From Nematostella vectensis (Eukaryota; Cnidaria; Anthozoa; Actiniaria; Edwardsiidae), in contig NC_064046.1 in assembly GCF_932526225.1 (NCBI RefSeq), positions 11,745,719-11,805,718 of the forward strand: a stretch of DNA of 60,000 bases. The letters are read 5' to 3'. Numbering within the stretch: the first letter of the stretch is position 1; each line of letters begins with the position of its first letter. The notes beneath the pieces are model-generated. The model worked only from the letters and a program-made list of their open reading frames with translations, searched no databases and was not told the DNA's origin. Position numbers and translations under genes: made by a program. This document shows, piece by piece, positions 13,901 to 23,639 of this stretch.

Positions 13901-16900
13901 TCAAGGTACACAATGTAAAGGCATACAATGTCAAGGCACACAATGTCAAGGTACACAATGTCAAGGTACACAATTTCAAGGTATACAATGTCAAGACATA
14001 CAATGTGAAGGTACACAATGTGAAGGTACACAATGTCAAGGCATACAATGTCAAGGCACACAATGTCAAGGCACACAATGTCAAGGCACACAATGTCAGG
14101 GTACACAATGTCAAGGTACACAATGTCAAGGCATACAATGTCAAGGTATACAATGTCAAGGAACAATGTCAAGGTAACAATGTCAAGGTACACAATGTCA
14201 AGACAATGTCAAGGTACACAATGTCAAGGTACACAATGTCAAGGCACACAATGTCAAGGCACACAATGTCAAGGCACACAATGTCAAGACAATGTCAAGG
14301 TACACAATGTCAAGACACACAATGTCAAGACACACAATGTCAAGACACACAATGTCAAGGCACACAATGTCAAGGTACACAATGTCAAGGTACACAATGT
14401 CAAGGCACACAATGTCAAGACACACAATGTCAAGGTACACAATGTCAAGGCACACAATATCAAGGTACACAATGTCAAGACACACAATGTCAAGGCACAC
14501 AATGTCAAGACACACAATGTCAAGGTACACAATGTCAAGGTACACAATGTCAAGACAATGTCAAGGCACACAATGTCAAGGCACACAATGTCAAGGCACA
14601 CAATGTCAAGGCACACAATGTCAAGGCACACAATGCAAGACAATGTCAAGGCACACAATGTCAAGACAATGTCAAGGCACACAATGTCAAGGCACACAAT
14701 GTCAAGGTACACAATGTCAAGGCACACAATGTAAAGGCACACAATGTCAAGGTACACAATGTCAAGGCACACAATGTCAAGACAATGTCAAGGTACACAA
14801 TGTAAAGGCACACAATGTCAAGGCACACAATGTCAAGACACACAATGTCAAGGTACACAATGTCAAGGTACACAATGTCAAGGTACACAGTGTCAAGGTA
14901 TACAATGTCAAGGTACACAATGTCAAGGCATACAATGTCAAGGCACACAATGTAAAGGCACACAATGTCAAGGTATACAATGTAAAGGCACACAATGTCA
15001 AGGTACACAATGTCACGGCACACGATGTCAAGGCACACGATGTCAAGACACACAATGTCAAGGCACACAATGTCAAGGTACACAATGTCACGGCACACAA
15101 TGTCAAGGTACACAATGTCAAGGTACACAATGTCAAGGCATACAATGTCAAGGTACACAATGTCAAGGTACACAATGTCAAGGCATACAATGTCAAGGTA
15201 CACAATGTCAAGGCACACAATGTCAAGGCACACGATGTCAAGGCACACAATGTCAAGGTACACAATGTCAAGGCACACAATGTCAAGGTACACAATGTCA
15301 AGGTACACAATGTCAAGGCACACAATGTCAAGACACACAATGTCAAGGCACACAATGTCAAGGTACACAATGTCAAGGCACACAATGCCAAGGTACACAA
15401 TGTCAAGACACACAATGTCAAGGTACACAATGTCAAGGTGCACAATGTCAAGGCACACAATGTAAAGGCACACAATGTAAAGGCACACAATGTCAAGGTA
15501 CACAATGTCAAGGTACACAATGTCAAGACATACAATGTCAAGGCACACAATGTCAAGACAATGTCAAGGTACACAATGTCAAGGCACACAATGTCAAGAC
15601 ACACAATGTCAAGGCACACAATGTCAAGGTACACAATGTCAAGGCACACAATGTCAAGGTACACAATGTCAAGACACACAATGTCAAGGTACACAATGTC
15701 AAGGTGCACAATGTCAAGGCACACAATGTAAAGGCACACAATGTAAAGGCACACAATGTCAAGGTACACAATGTCAAGGTACACAATGTCAAGACATACA
15801 ATGTCAAGGCACACAATGTCAAGGTACACAATGTCAAGGCACACAATGTCAAGGTACACAATGTCAAGGCACACAATGTCAAGGCACACAATGTCAAGGT
15901 ACACAATGTCAAGGTACACAATGTCAAGGTACACAATGTCAAGACATACAATGTCAAGGCACACAATGTCAAGACACACAATGTCAAGACACACAATGTC
16001 AAGACACACAATGTCAAGACACACAATGTCAAGACACACAATGTCAAGGCACACAATGTCAAGGTACACAATGTCACGGCACACGATGTCAAGGCACACG
16101 ATGTCAAGACATACAATGTCAAGACACACAATGTAAAGGCACACAATGTCAAGACATACAATGTCAAGGCACACAATGTCAAGGTACACAATGTCAAGGT
16201 ATACAATGTCAAGACATACAATGTGAAGGTACACAATGTGAAGGTACACAATGTCAAGGCATACAATGTCAAGCTACACAATTTCAAGGCACACAATGTC
16301 AAGATACACAATGTCACGGCACACGAAGTCAAAATTCTAAATAAGGGAATGCGTCTTGAGTGCTTACCAGAATCTGACAGATGGTGACGTTATTGGCATG
16401 CTCAAGCTGTGCTGCCACATGAAGAGGTGTGCAGCCAGCATTGCCGACCTTATTAGAGTCTGCGTGACCTTCCTTCAGCAAGGCCTGCAGGAATAAAAAA
16501 AACAATGAAGAGTCACGCATTCTTATTTAGTCGTGTGTAGAGTAGCTTGCCACACTTTCTCACAGTGACGCACATGTCACGAATTCTTACTATATATACA
16601 TACTCCCAAATATACATATTCCCAATTCTTACAATATATACATATTCCCAGTCCGTAACGCCTTGTGGAGAAGGTCACGCATTCTAACGTGACGGTTGGA
16701 TCACGCATTCCTACCAAGGCACGATGTCAATAATTCTTGCCATACCAACGTGAACATGTCACGCATTTTAACCATGGTAGTCACGTCAAGCATTCTTACA
16801 GTGATAACAATAATATCACGTCTCGACGTGAAAGTTTCCGTCCATGCCATCGTATGGAGCATGATACGTGTTCTAGCCATGACGGTAATGTCACGCCTTC

Positions 16901-19900
16901 TCACCGTGACGGTTGTGTCACGCATTTATACTTTGACGATATTATTGTTTCTCGTCCGTGCCATCGTGTGAAAAATGTCCCGCATTCTTTTCTTGACGAC
17001 AATGCCACGTGACGGTTGAGTCACGCATTCTTACCTTGACGATATCAATGTTTCCCGTGCGTACAGCCGTGTGCAATGGCGTGTCGTCGCGGTCGTCATG
17101 AGCGTCAATGTCGGGCCGATAACTCAGCAGGCATAGAACGATGTTCAGCTTCTGTGCGCCTACAGCACAGTGCAGCGGTGTTTTTCCGTACTCGTCATGC
17201 GCGTTGATGTCTGAAAGAGTTCAGATATTTATAAATTTCCTTAAAAATCGTATCAGATAGACATTGGAATTTTCTATAATTTATAATAAAGGCTGCCAGC
17301 AATGTAACATATTTCTTTTTAAATCCGCATCAACTAAGATAAGACTAGAAGAAGCAAATTGGAACGGACTAATTCCAAGTTTACTACAATTACGACAATA
17401 ACAACAACAATAAAACGACATTTATACGTCATCTTTATCAACATCATTATCAACAAGATAACAAAGACAACAAAAAAAAAACGACATCAACATCAAAATG
17501 AGAGCAACTACATGATCATCATCGACTGAAAAACGAAGACAACAACAAACAACACCCATAAAAAATGCGAGAGATTATGTTGCGGCCTGAAAAGTACCTT
17601 TTCCGGCAGAGAGGAAGGATTCGACCTCTTCCTCGTTCCCATTGAGCACTGCTCTGTGTAAACAGCCATGGTGCTCTCGGTTGAAGCGGAGATTTATGCG
17701 GGTCTGCAATGGGATGCATGACATAACTATTACGTGGCTGACTTGAATAAAATACAACGACATTGATGATGACGACTAAATGTGCAAAGTAATGTTATCA
17801 GAAGTATCCAAATTTGGGTACTGTGCTATTTTTAATTACTTATGTACTAATAAACGTCTCATAAACGCCTTACATGGTAGACGCTAGACGCACGCTACCG
17901 TGGGCACTTTGGTAGTTTTGTGAAGTGAATCAATTAAACCAATGAGGTTGCGGGAAACATACTGATTGACATGAGCTTTATAAGCCAACCACCGAGGCAA
18001 AGAAATCTGTTAGCCAAATTTTGTCATCCTAGCAAAGCACCAAGTATAAAAGCATCCATTACCATCGGGGGAAGCTAATATTTTCTATAGAATTTGGTAA
18101 ATAAAGCATTAAACTTTGTTTTTAGATGGTCATTTCTATATTTAGTACATTTTCTGCCTCCAATATTAAATGAAAACAATAACAAAGAAGTGGCTGACAA
18201 GGAATTACCGTTGTTTTAGATATTCCCGCCAAAACTTGAAATTATACAATTGATTCAATCTCCTTTTGTGGGGCCAAGAAATTTTCAAAGCTCTGTAGAA
18301 AATTTGAATCAAATTCAATTCAAATTTGAATCGAACTCAATTCCCTTTTCAGAACTCTAAAGCTTATCTATGCTTTTTTTTTGGCTTGATTGCTATAAGT
18401 AAAAGGTTATAGGAATTATCAGAACATGAGTCATTTATTTGCTATCAATAATGCAACACGGGCGAGAAAAAATCAATTCAACAACATGGGATAACCTTAC
18501 TAAAATAGACGCATCAAGTCTTCAATTATTTGTTTTGTTTCAAGCGCTCATACATTTCATAACAGCTGCCTCTACTTAAACCTTTACCAAAAGCTATAGA
18601 AAACGAGGAATCGACACCTATTCAGGATATTGCATTCTATGGAACCATTATTTAAAAAAGACTTTCTTGTTTCGATGATTACCACAGAATTTCTATTCAA
18701 TATAAATCATATGATGTCGATTGTTATAATATAAATTATATATCTCTATTGTTAATAACACAATTTTTATAAAAGTTCTAAAACTCATTTATCTCAAGTT
18801 TAATAAAACGACCTCATTAAGAAAATAAGAGAATATTTGATTTCAATACTACATTGCTGTGAAATTTTTTTAGTACGGAGAATGCTCTAAAAGTATATTT
18901 GATCGCCTTTTTAGGTTGTTTTTAATGTAGAGAACTTCGTAGACGACAATTAGTGAGAGATATGTATTTACTGTATTGTTAATAATCTGCAATTTATTAT
19001 AGGTGCAGCTAGCCAAATGTATAGCAGAGAAGTCACTTACGATGTAGGTATTTAAAAATTAACAGAAGAAGTGCAGTCTAACGATTTTATAATCCTTAAA
19101 CATCCTTAAACATCAGAAATTATGATATACGCTAATGCATTTTTTTCTTAAAAAAATATGAAAAAAAACTATTTTCCGGGAAAGGAAAAAACTTCATATC
19201 ATGGCAATCAACAACGGAAAGGGGAACTTGAAAAACATTGAATAATTTATACACGACTTATAAAACAAAACGGAAGAATAAGACGCTCAAATTAGTTATT
19301 TTCACAAAGTTACCCCAAAGCATATGTAGTTCTACCAATAATAGACGATTATAATTTCGTGGGTTTTGACTGATTTCCATTAGAACTTTATTAAAGCCAT
19401 CATAAAACCTAACGTATACAAGTAGATGCACTTTGATTATTAGTCAGGTAACGAAGGTGTTATTTTTCTATATGGTTGCTGGAATTATATATAGGATATT
19501 ACTTAGATCGACAAATAATACGAAGATAAAAATTTAAAATTAAATAAAAAGATATATTGTATATAAAAAGGGACAGTAAACAAGTAGACAAATAATTTAA
19601 AAAAAATGAATTTATTAGCTGTATATAAATAACAGCAACAAAGAAATAAAATAATTCCATACGCATGAATAAGTTATTTTTTTGGGAAAACGTACAGATT
19701 CAAAAACACTGATGTAGTGCAGGAAGAGTAAAGACAGGAAGAGTATGGAATAGATAAGAAATGTTAAATTGGTTCGTCATGCATATGGAGAGATAGACTA
19801 ATCTTCACGAGCTTTGACACGCAGGAAGACAAGGATTCTAACAGAGGGAAAATCTTTGTACAAAATTGTTTTCGCGTGCGCGTCTCAACTCGACTTTTAC

Positions 19901-21307
19901 CGCGCTTTCATTTTTGGCGCGAAAAAAATAAGCGTATCTTTGTTCGTTTTTCCATCTAACCGTTGGTTTTTGCATAGTGTTTATTTAAAGCCAAAAGCAC
20001 AAAAATCAATATAACTAGGGCTTCCATGACATAACATAGAAACTCCTAATTCTAAAGCAAAAATCATAATACAATACAGTCAGTGAAGAGTATTTTAGCA
20101 AAAACAAGCATTTTTTTATTGGGGAATCGTAAAAAATATATAACCAAACTAGTTGAAATCTTTATAGAGAAAATAATTAACGAATTGTAAAGGTGACTGT
20201 ACCTGAGACAAAACAAAAATATGTCACAAAAACAAATAGCCAACATCGGTTCAACTCTCAAGTGGAAATACAAGGCAAAGCTAAGATGTAATAATATTGA
20301 ACACTTCGAGGTGAAATTGATGAATGGTGATCATCTTTTGTTTTGCAAATTAAGTGCTTTGAAATCTCGGAGTAATATGATTTTTTGCGAGAAATATTTA
20401 ACGCCAATAATAAGGTTACAAATGAAAGAAGTATAGGCCATCGACGACAAACACGCATAGAGAACAACAATAAATTCAAGATAACCCATTAACATGTATA
20501 AAGAAAACAAAGACAAGACAATTTGCAATATATGAAAAACAGAAGTCAACGGTACTTTAGGGAAATAAAATGGCTTGACTGACTGCTGTTACATTTCAAA
20601 TGCATAAAAATCTTAGATTGTGAATCCCTAGGGTGGATTGAAAATATGGGAATAACATAGAGAACAAAGAAAGGGTTGATTTCTATATTTTCGACGGAGA
20701 GTTGAATAGCAAATACGAGAAAACGATAGGCTATATTGAAATGAAATGTCTGGAAATTTGACTTCACGGCTCTCGAACTATGATAACTATACCAAAAAGC
20801 CTGTACAAGAAAGAAGCATTTGAGTTTAAGTGCGAAAACATAAGAAAAAATAGTGCATTTTGAAGTAAAAAGAGCAATGGAATTCGGTAAAAAATGAAAA
20901 GGAAAAAAATGGATTTTGTTATAGACACAGATTACTCCAAGGTCGTCAGGTAAGGTAATCAAATCACAGAGTAAGACCTAAATTAATATCAAAACGCTTA
21001 TTTTCGCCTACAAATTCACAATACCCAAAAATCCATATATCCATATAAATACCTTTATATTGACAACGCTAATAGCGTGCCTAAATAGCTCAGGAGTTGA
21101 AATTCTTGAGTTTGGATCAGGATTATCATAGGCAAAGCGAGTAGTTTTACTTCCCCCAGAACCATCACTGTCTGTTTCCGCCAGTTCATTGACTTCTATA
21201 CTTCTTTCTCGGCCATTTCTAGCAAAGAGTTTGTTTCTGCGTTGCGCATCCGCGCGCACCGAAGTCAAGGAAAACACACCATTCGCGAGAGCTTTAAAAG
21301 ATGTCAT
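1737..21307 (-). CDS. TRPA1-like: TRPA1-like cation channel, N-terminal ankyrin half (15 exons, 3' end off window)
   Basis: Fifteen coding exons: 21307-21053, 17703-17598, 17210-17035, 16484-16368, 8421-8313, 7950-7853, 7433-7386, 6911-6778, 6494-6446, 5887-5696, 5135-5049, 4231-4146, 3570-3409, 2610-2496, 1906-1737. All junctions are GT-AG and every intron phase matches, giving 634 codons plus two bases with no stop. Residues 1-85 are a polar leader; about 16 ankyrin repeats follow, with TPLHxAA-type cores near residues 96, 128, 161, 196, 231, 273, 307, 343, 376, 411, 443, 477, 513, 544, 579 and 612. Animal TRPA1 channels have about 16 N-terminal ankyrin repeats before six membrane spans and act as plasma-membrane Ca2+-permeable sensors of irritants or temperature. 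The last exon ends in DIAIEERHENVAMKIAENK, resembling the end of the TRPA1 ankyrin stack. The pore is outside the window, so a plain ankyrin protein is the alternative. An in-frame TAA lies 12 bases upstream of the ATG. Confidence 0.82.
2496..2610 (-). CDS. TRPA1-like: TRPA1-like exon 14 (ankyrin)
   Basis: 115 bp after acceptor accatttatctcag, donor CAG|gtacgt. The core is GQTPLHYAARQG. It starts with one base, A, completing Arg (AG|A) from exon 13. Confidence 0.9.
2678..3408. repeat. about 117-bp tandem array derived from exon 13 end plus donor
   Basis: About six diverged copies start near 2681, 2815, 2930, 3046, 3167 and 3284. Each aligns to the end of exon 13 (codons for EFFLKRGARIDR and LHLAA), with the donor and about 40 bases of intron (GTGTGTGTATACGAGAAG type). 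Several copies lack a good donor (gcctttccag instead of gccttacctg). A long G-run interrupts one copy near 2796-2814. Confidence 0.8.
3409..3570 (-). CDS. TRPA1-like: TRPA1-like exon 13 (ankyrin; seed of about 117-bp array)
   Basis: 162 bp, acceptor tccaag|g, donor GACAG|gtaaggc. It encodes NGWIAVVKKL and then ERTPLHLAAREGHDELVEFF. The 3' half with its donor is duplicated about six times in the next intron. The acceptor has a modest pyrimidine tract, so the upper boundary is less sure than the lower. Confidence 0.85.
4146..4231 (-). CDS. TRPA1-like: TRPA1-like exon 12 (ankyrin)
   Basis: 86 bp after acceptor ttcgctttgcag, donor GCCCG|gtgagtac. It encodes DVSIILMKYKASAA and then GEIPLHIGA. Its two last bases CG plus G of exon 13 make Arg before NGW, restoring a normal ankyrin helix. 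Confidence 0.87.
4422..5048. repeat. 33-bp minisatellite, 19 units, derived from exon 11 end plus donor
   Basis: Units read on the minus strand as (V/M/I)RG(L/V/M/E)TRHGCVK. The part TRHGCVK copies the ARHGCVK end of exon 11, and the part starting gtgagg is the donor and first intron bases. 19 x 33 = 627 bp. No stop codon occurs in the exon frame. Confidence 0.9.
5049..5135 (-). CDS. TRPA1-like: TRPA1-like exon 11 (ankyrin; seed of 33-bp minisatellite)
   Basis: 87 bp after acceptor tatcccccacag, donor AAG|gtgagagg, phase 0. The core is GNTPLHYAARHGCVK. The last 18 bases and the donor are repeated 19 times in the adjoining intron, and the reading frame runs on open into those copies. Confidence 0.88.
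5533..5605. repeat. direct duplication of about 35 bp
   Basis: AATCACTAGGAAATAATTCA and the following CAGCACTGTT occur twice, about 38 bases apart. Confidence 0.75.
5696..5887 (-). CDS. TRPA1-like: TRPA1-like exon 10 (two ankyrin repeats)
   Basis: 192 bp, phase 0 at both ends, after acceptor ctgatacttag, donor AAG|gtaaaa. Cores are GRTPIMLAAENG and NKTVLHYAI. Confidence 0.9.
5920..6115. repeat. degenerate (ATC)n microsatellite
   Basis: ATCATC / ATCACC / ATCAAC triplets dominate. The tract resumes at about 6352-6390, on the other side of the SINE. Confidence 0.75.
6190..6348 (-). mobile_element. tRNA-derived SINE
   Basis: Minus strand, head near 6347. A-box-like TGGCCCAGTGTGTTAGCGCA lies at 6321-6340 and B-box GGTTCGATTCC at about 6282-6293, with about 27 bases between them. 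No acceptor stem closes, so this is a tRNA-derived pol III retroposon rather than a tRNA gene. The tail runs left to about 6190. Confidence 0.7.
6446..6494 (-). CDS. TRPA1-like: TRPA1-like exon 9 (49-bp micro-exon)
   Basis: 49 bp after acceptor cttttttgcag, ending AAGCAG|gttagg. It supplies AAQSNHHEVIAYLLKQ and completes the Arg split with exon 8. Confidence 0.88.
6577..6764. repeat. (TGAG)n microsatellite, about 47 units
   Basis: Nearly perfect TGAG repeats, ending 14 bases from the donor of exon 8. The open reading frame of SLTH repeats across it is not a gene. Confidence 0.95.
6778..6911 (-). CDS. TRPA1-like: TRPA1-like exon 8 (ankyrin)
   Basis: 134 bp after acceptor tatcttgtag, ending CAC AG|gttaga. 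Cores are GSTPVHLAC and the start of GMLPIHRAA. A (TGAG)n microsatellite begins about 14 bases into the next intron. Confidence 0.88.
7185..7350 (+). repeat. dispersed repeat, copy A
   Basis: It shares ACAGAAACATTAAGAAAATA and CACGCCCCTACTGGTCATTT in the same order with the minus strand of 57130-57290. Probably a transposon-derived family. Confidence 0.6.
7386..7433 (-). CDS. TRPA1-like: TRPA1-like exon 7 (48-bp micro-exon)
   Basis: 16 codons between acceptor ttttgtttacag and donor gtaaaa. It encodes VVELCLDEGAAPHSVK, the second half of an ankyrin repeat, and is in phase 0 with both neighbours. Confidence 0.85.
7853..7950 (-). CDS. TRPA1-like: TRPA1-like exon 6 (ankyrin)
   Basis: 98 bp after acceptor ccctttatgtatag, with donor GCAAGG|gttagt. 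Its two leading bases join the single G of exon 5 to give Ala. The core is GSTLLHLAVESG. Confidence 0.88.
8313..8421 (-). CDS. TRPA1-like: TRPA1-like exon 5 (ankyrin)
   Basis: 109 bp after acceptor tttatactag, donor G|gtaggtgcc. It continues the repeat begun in exon 4 (ICQIL + LDHNAK), giving a consistent ankyrin end, and holds the core KYMTPIAHAALHG. The intron separating it from exon 4 is 7.9 kb, nearly all tandem repeat. Confidence 0.88.
8520..8802 (+). repeat. diverged edge of the 15-bp array
   Basis: Irregular copies of CAAGGTCAA, CAAGCT and ACATAAGGT-like words grade into the regular array. They look like old units. Confidence 0.55.
8803..16328 (+). repeat. 7.5-kb minisatellite, 15-bp unit, about 500 copies
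   Basis: Consensus CAAGGCACACAATGT, with recurring variants CAAGGTACACAATGT, CAAGACACACAATGT and CAAGGCATACAATGT. Rare 10-bp units (CAAGACAATGT type) shift the register. Stop-free frames on both strands (repeats of HNVKA, TQCQG, TMSRH, CLDIV or ALTLC) are a product of the unit and not genes. The array lies inside the intron between exons 4 and 5 of the TRPA1-like gene. Confidence 0.97.
16368..16484 (-). CDS. TRPA1-like: TRPA1-like exon 4 (ankyrin)
   Basis: 117 bp, phase 0 at both ends, after acceptor attcctgcag. The core is GCTPLHVAA and the exon ends VTICQIL with donor CTG|gtaagc. The 15-bp array starts about 40 bases past this donor. Confidence 0.9.
16555..17034. repeat. irregular array related to exon 3 end plus donor
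   Basis: Repeated TCACGCATTCTTACC followed by TGACG. The same words cover the exon 3 donor at 17021-17041. One copy near 16933-16970 also reproduces the exon part (TTGACGATAT, GTTTC, CGT, CGTGTG). Confidence 0.7.
17035..17210 (-). CDS. TRPA1-like: TRPA1-like exon 3 (two ankyrin repeats)
   Basis: 176 bp after acceptor gaactctttcag. It carries two repeats with cores GKTPLHCAV and DDTPLHTAV and ends GNIDIVK with donor GTCAAG|gtaagaatg. The end of this exon and its donor are the apparent seed of the repeat array in the following intron. Confidence 0.9.
17211..17597. other. intron with (AAC)/(ATC)-rich DNA
   Basis: About 390 bases between exons 3 and 2. Simple ACAACAACAATA and ATCATCAA-like tracts; nothing else seen. 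Confidence 0.5.
17598..17703 (-). CDS. TRPA1-like: TRPA1-like exon 2 (first ankyrin repeat)
   Basis: 106 bp between acceptor cccattgcag and donor gtactt. It encodes the first ankyrin helix pair (core HHGCLHRAV, then EEEVESFLSAGK). It ends on one base, G, which joins AC of the next exon to make Asp. Confidence 0.85.
17704..21052. other. first intron of the TRPA1-like gene, AT-rich
   Basis: About 3.3 kb with no convincing exon, RNA gene or bounded transposon on either strand. Confidence 0.5.
21053..21307 (-). CDS. TRPA1-like: TRPA1-like exon 1 (start codon, leader)
   Basis: 85 codons from ATG at 21307-21305 to donor AAG|gtattt. The leader is rich in Arg, Ser and Asp and has no signal peptide, as expected for a cytosolic N-terminus. 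It ends in phase 0, matching the next exon. An AG stands directly before the ATG, so a spliced upstream exon is possible, but an in-frame TAA just upstream favours this Met as the start. Confidence 0.75.
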
Positions 21308-23639
21308 CTTGTGAAGTTGTTATCCTTGAAAAAATTATCGCCCTTCAGTTTGAACGCGACGGAGTGAACACCCGAAAGGTTTAACTTCAAGTGTTTTGTT
21401 CCATAATCCACAGGGGAGCCATACGCAAGCAAGCTTTCGGAATCAATCCCTGTTTCTAAGAAACCACCCGTGAAGGCTTTAAGCTTTCATGTAAATCACA
21501 CCATACTTTTTGTTGTTTCTTGGTGCAAGATTAATTATGTATGAGTGAGAGATAGGATTAAGTTTCGCACCTCGCTCGCGGCTTCAATAGGCTAGCAGAG
21601 CGAGCACAGCGCAGAGCAAATCACATTAGCGAGACCTAGGAGAAAATTTGAAGGAAATTAAGCCGACCTCGTACTGAGAGTGATATGATGTGATAAATTG
21701 GCCGCGATTCAACGTCACTCATACGTCCAGAGGCAGTGTTCCAATAACAAATAGCAAGCACGAAAGAAGTCTCCGCAAGGATAAACCGAGTGTGTCAGAA
21801 ACTAATTATTTAGTAGTTTGTATTGTATGCAGCATTGTGAATAGGTTTTAGTGACGTAAACGATTTCCTAAATTCAGAGATTTAGCTCAAACCAATGCTG
21901 CGCGCGGTTTGAATGAACAGCCGTTCGCACTTTCGTTAACAGTAAACCATGCAACATTATTATTGCCAAACTGATGAGGAACCATAAAAGGCAGGTGTTG
22001 TTTTAAGTATTGTGAATCTGCATAAGCTAAGATGCGCGGACCAGCCACGGCAACGCAATGTAATGTCCGTCAGAACCTATTAAAATGTGACAAGAAAACC
22101 CTAAAAAGAAAGCACGCATTAAAAAGTGCGTTAACTAGATTTCATTTGGTAACATTCCCCAGTTCCTTTTTAGTATTTGAAAGGGGAGAGTAAAAAAAAA
22201 AAAAAAAAAAAAACAGAATGACCGAACAATAGTAAAAAGAAAGAACGTAACACTTAAAGGCGAAACGACGAAACAATACAATGAAAAAAGATCAAAACCA
22301 AAAGATTCCGACAAGATACAGAAAAAAACGATAAGGGGACAACAGCTTTAGGGCATTATAAAATACAGGGGAAAATCATGAGAGGCTTTATTGGCGATAA
22401 AAAATGGCTCGGAAGTTTAACACACACAGGTGGTACACTAAAAACACGTCCATTTGATCCGATATTATTTGCTGTTCTTTGGGAGAACAGAAATGGGATT
22501 GAACCTTTCAATAAGGGTTATGGCACGACGACACTTAACGGAAAACAAAATGAAACAATATACAATAAGAGAATAAAGACATAACTCATAAATACTATTA
22601 TTGCTTCAGGCAAGACGGCGCAATTCTAGATATGCCTTCCTTTGAGGAAATGACAAAAATACATTTAAGACACTAGTTCCATTTTTTTTCTTATCTTTGC
22701 GTCAGGTCTCAAATAAAAAAAACAACATTTGTATTCTTTCTAATCTTAGGCATGCTCGATTTGGTGGTGTAAATATATCGCAATAACTATCAATTTTCTA
22801 TCCAGGGTAGTTATTCATAGACACACAGGACCTACGGGAAGTTGGAAGGGAAATACCACTGGGAGAAGTAAATCGCATTGAAATAGAACTTTAAAGACCT
22901 GAAATAGAAGTCAAACTAATCCAAATAGATCTAAATTAGACGTCAGAGAAGCTGTTTAAGGAGCAAGATGGGACCATATGAGTGATGAGTCGAAACAAAA
23001 CAAAGAAACTTAAGTTAGTTTTAGGACAAAGTACAAAATAACGTCACACGACGGTTATAGGAATTTGTTAAAATCTTACATTTCCCATAATAAGTTGGAT
23101 TTTTACTTCAATCCTGTTGAGTTAAAAACACTGTTGAACACTGTTAAATAAATATAATTATTTCGTATTTATATAATTTTAATTTCGGTTAAAGTAATGC
23201 TGTTTATAATCGTATTTGAACGTGAAAAAAAAAGTCTTTATCAGCACAAACATGTTGTCTAATTATAAGACATTGCCTTCTGCCGTATATCTAGCCCCAA
23301 CATTTGAAATTCATTAAAGACGGCACCAGAGAGACTACAAAACCGTCGAGAATTAATTGTTTCACTATTTCCTGCTTATGTATTGGAAACAGCTTTCAAA
23401 AAGCGCATTACGTAATAGATATAACTTGTAGAACAAAAAAGCAACCACTTTAAAGACTTCACTTTACCTAATTGCAGAGAAAATAAATGTGGAAGCTCTT
23501 TAATGAAAAATTGATAATCCGTTGGCATACATCGCCTAAGAACACCATCTGTTTAATTTAGCATTTATTCCAACCGATGGTACTAACGGCACATTTCTTA
23601 TTCTTCTCCTGCCGATTCCTTACCACTCGGATTATGTAA

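Noticed and set aside
8803-16328. CRISPR-like array
   Set aside because: 15-bp units abut without spacers, in a eukaryotic intron.
8622-16387. Very long open frames (HNVKA, TQCQG, TMSRH, CLDIV and ALTLC repeats) as giant repeat proteins
   Set aside because: They exist in almost every frame on both strands because the 15-bp unit lacks stops. No splice or start context, and the region is intronic to the TRPA1-like gene.
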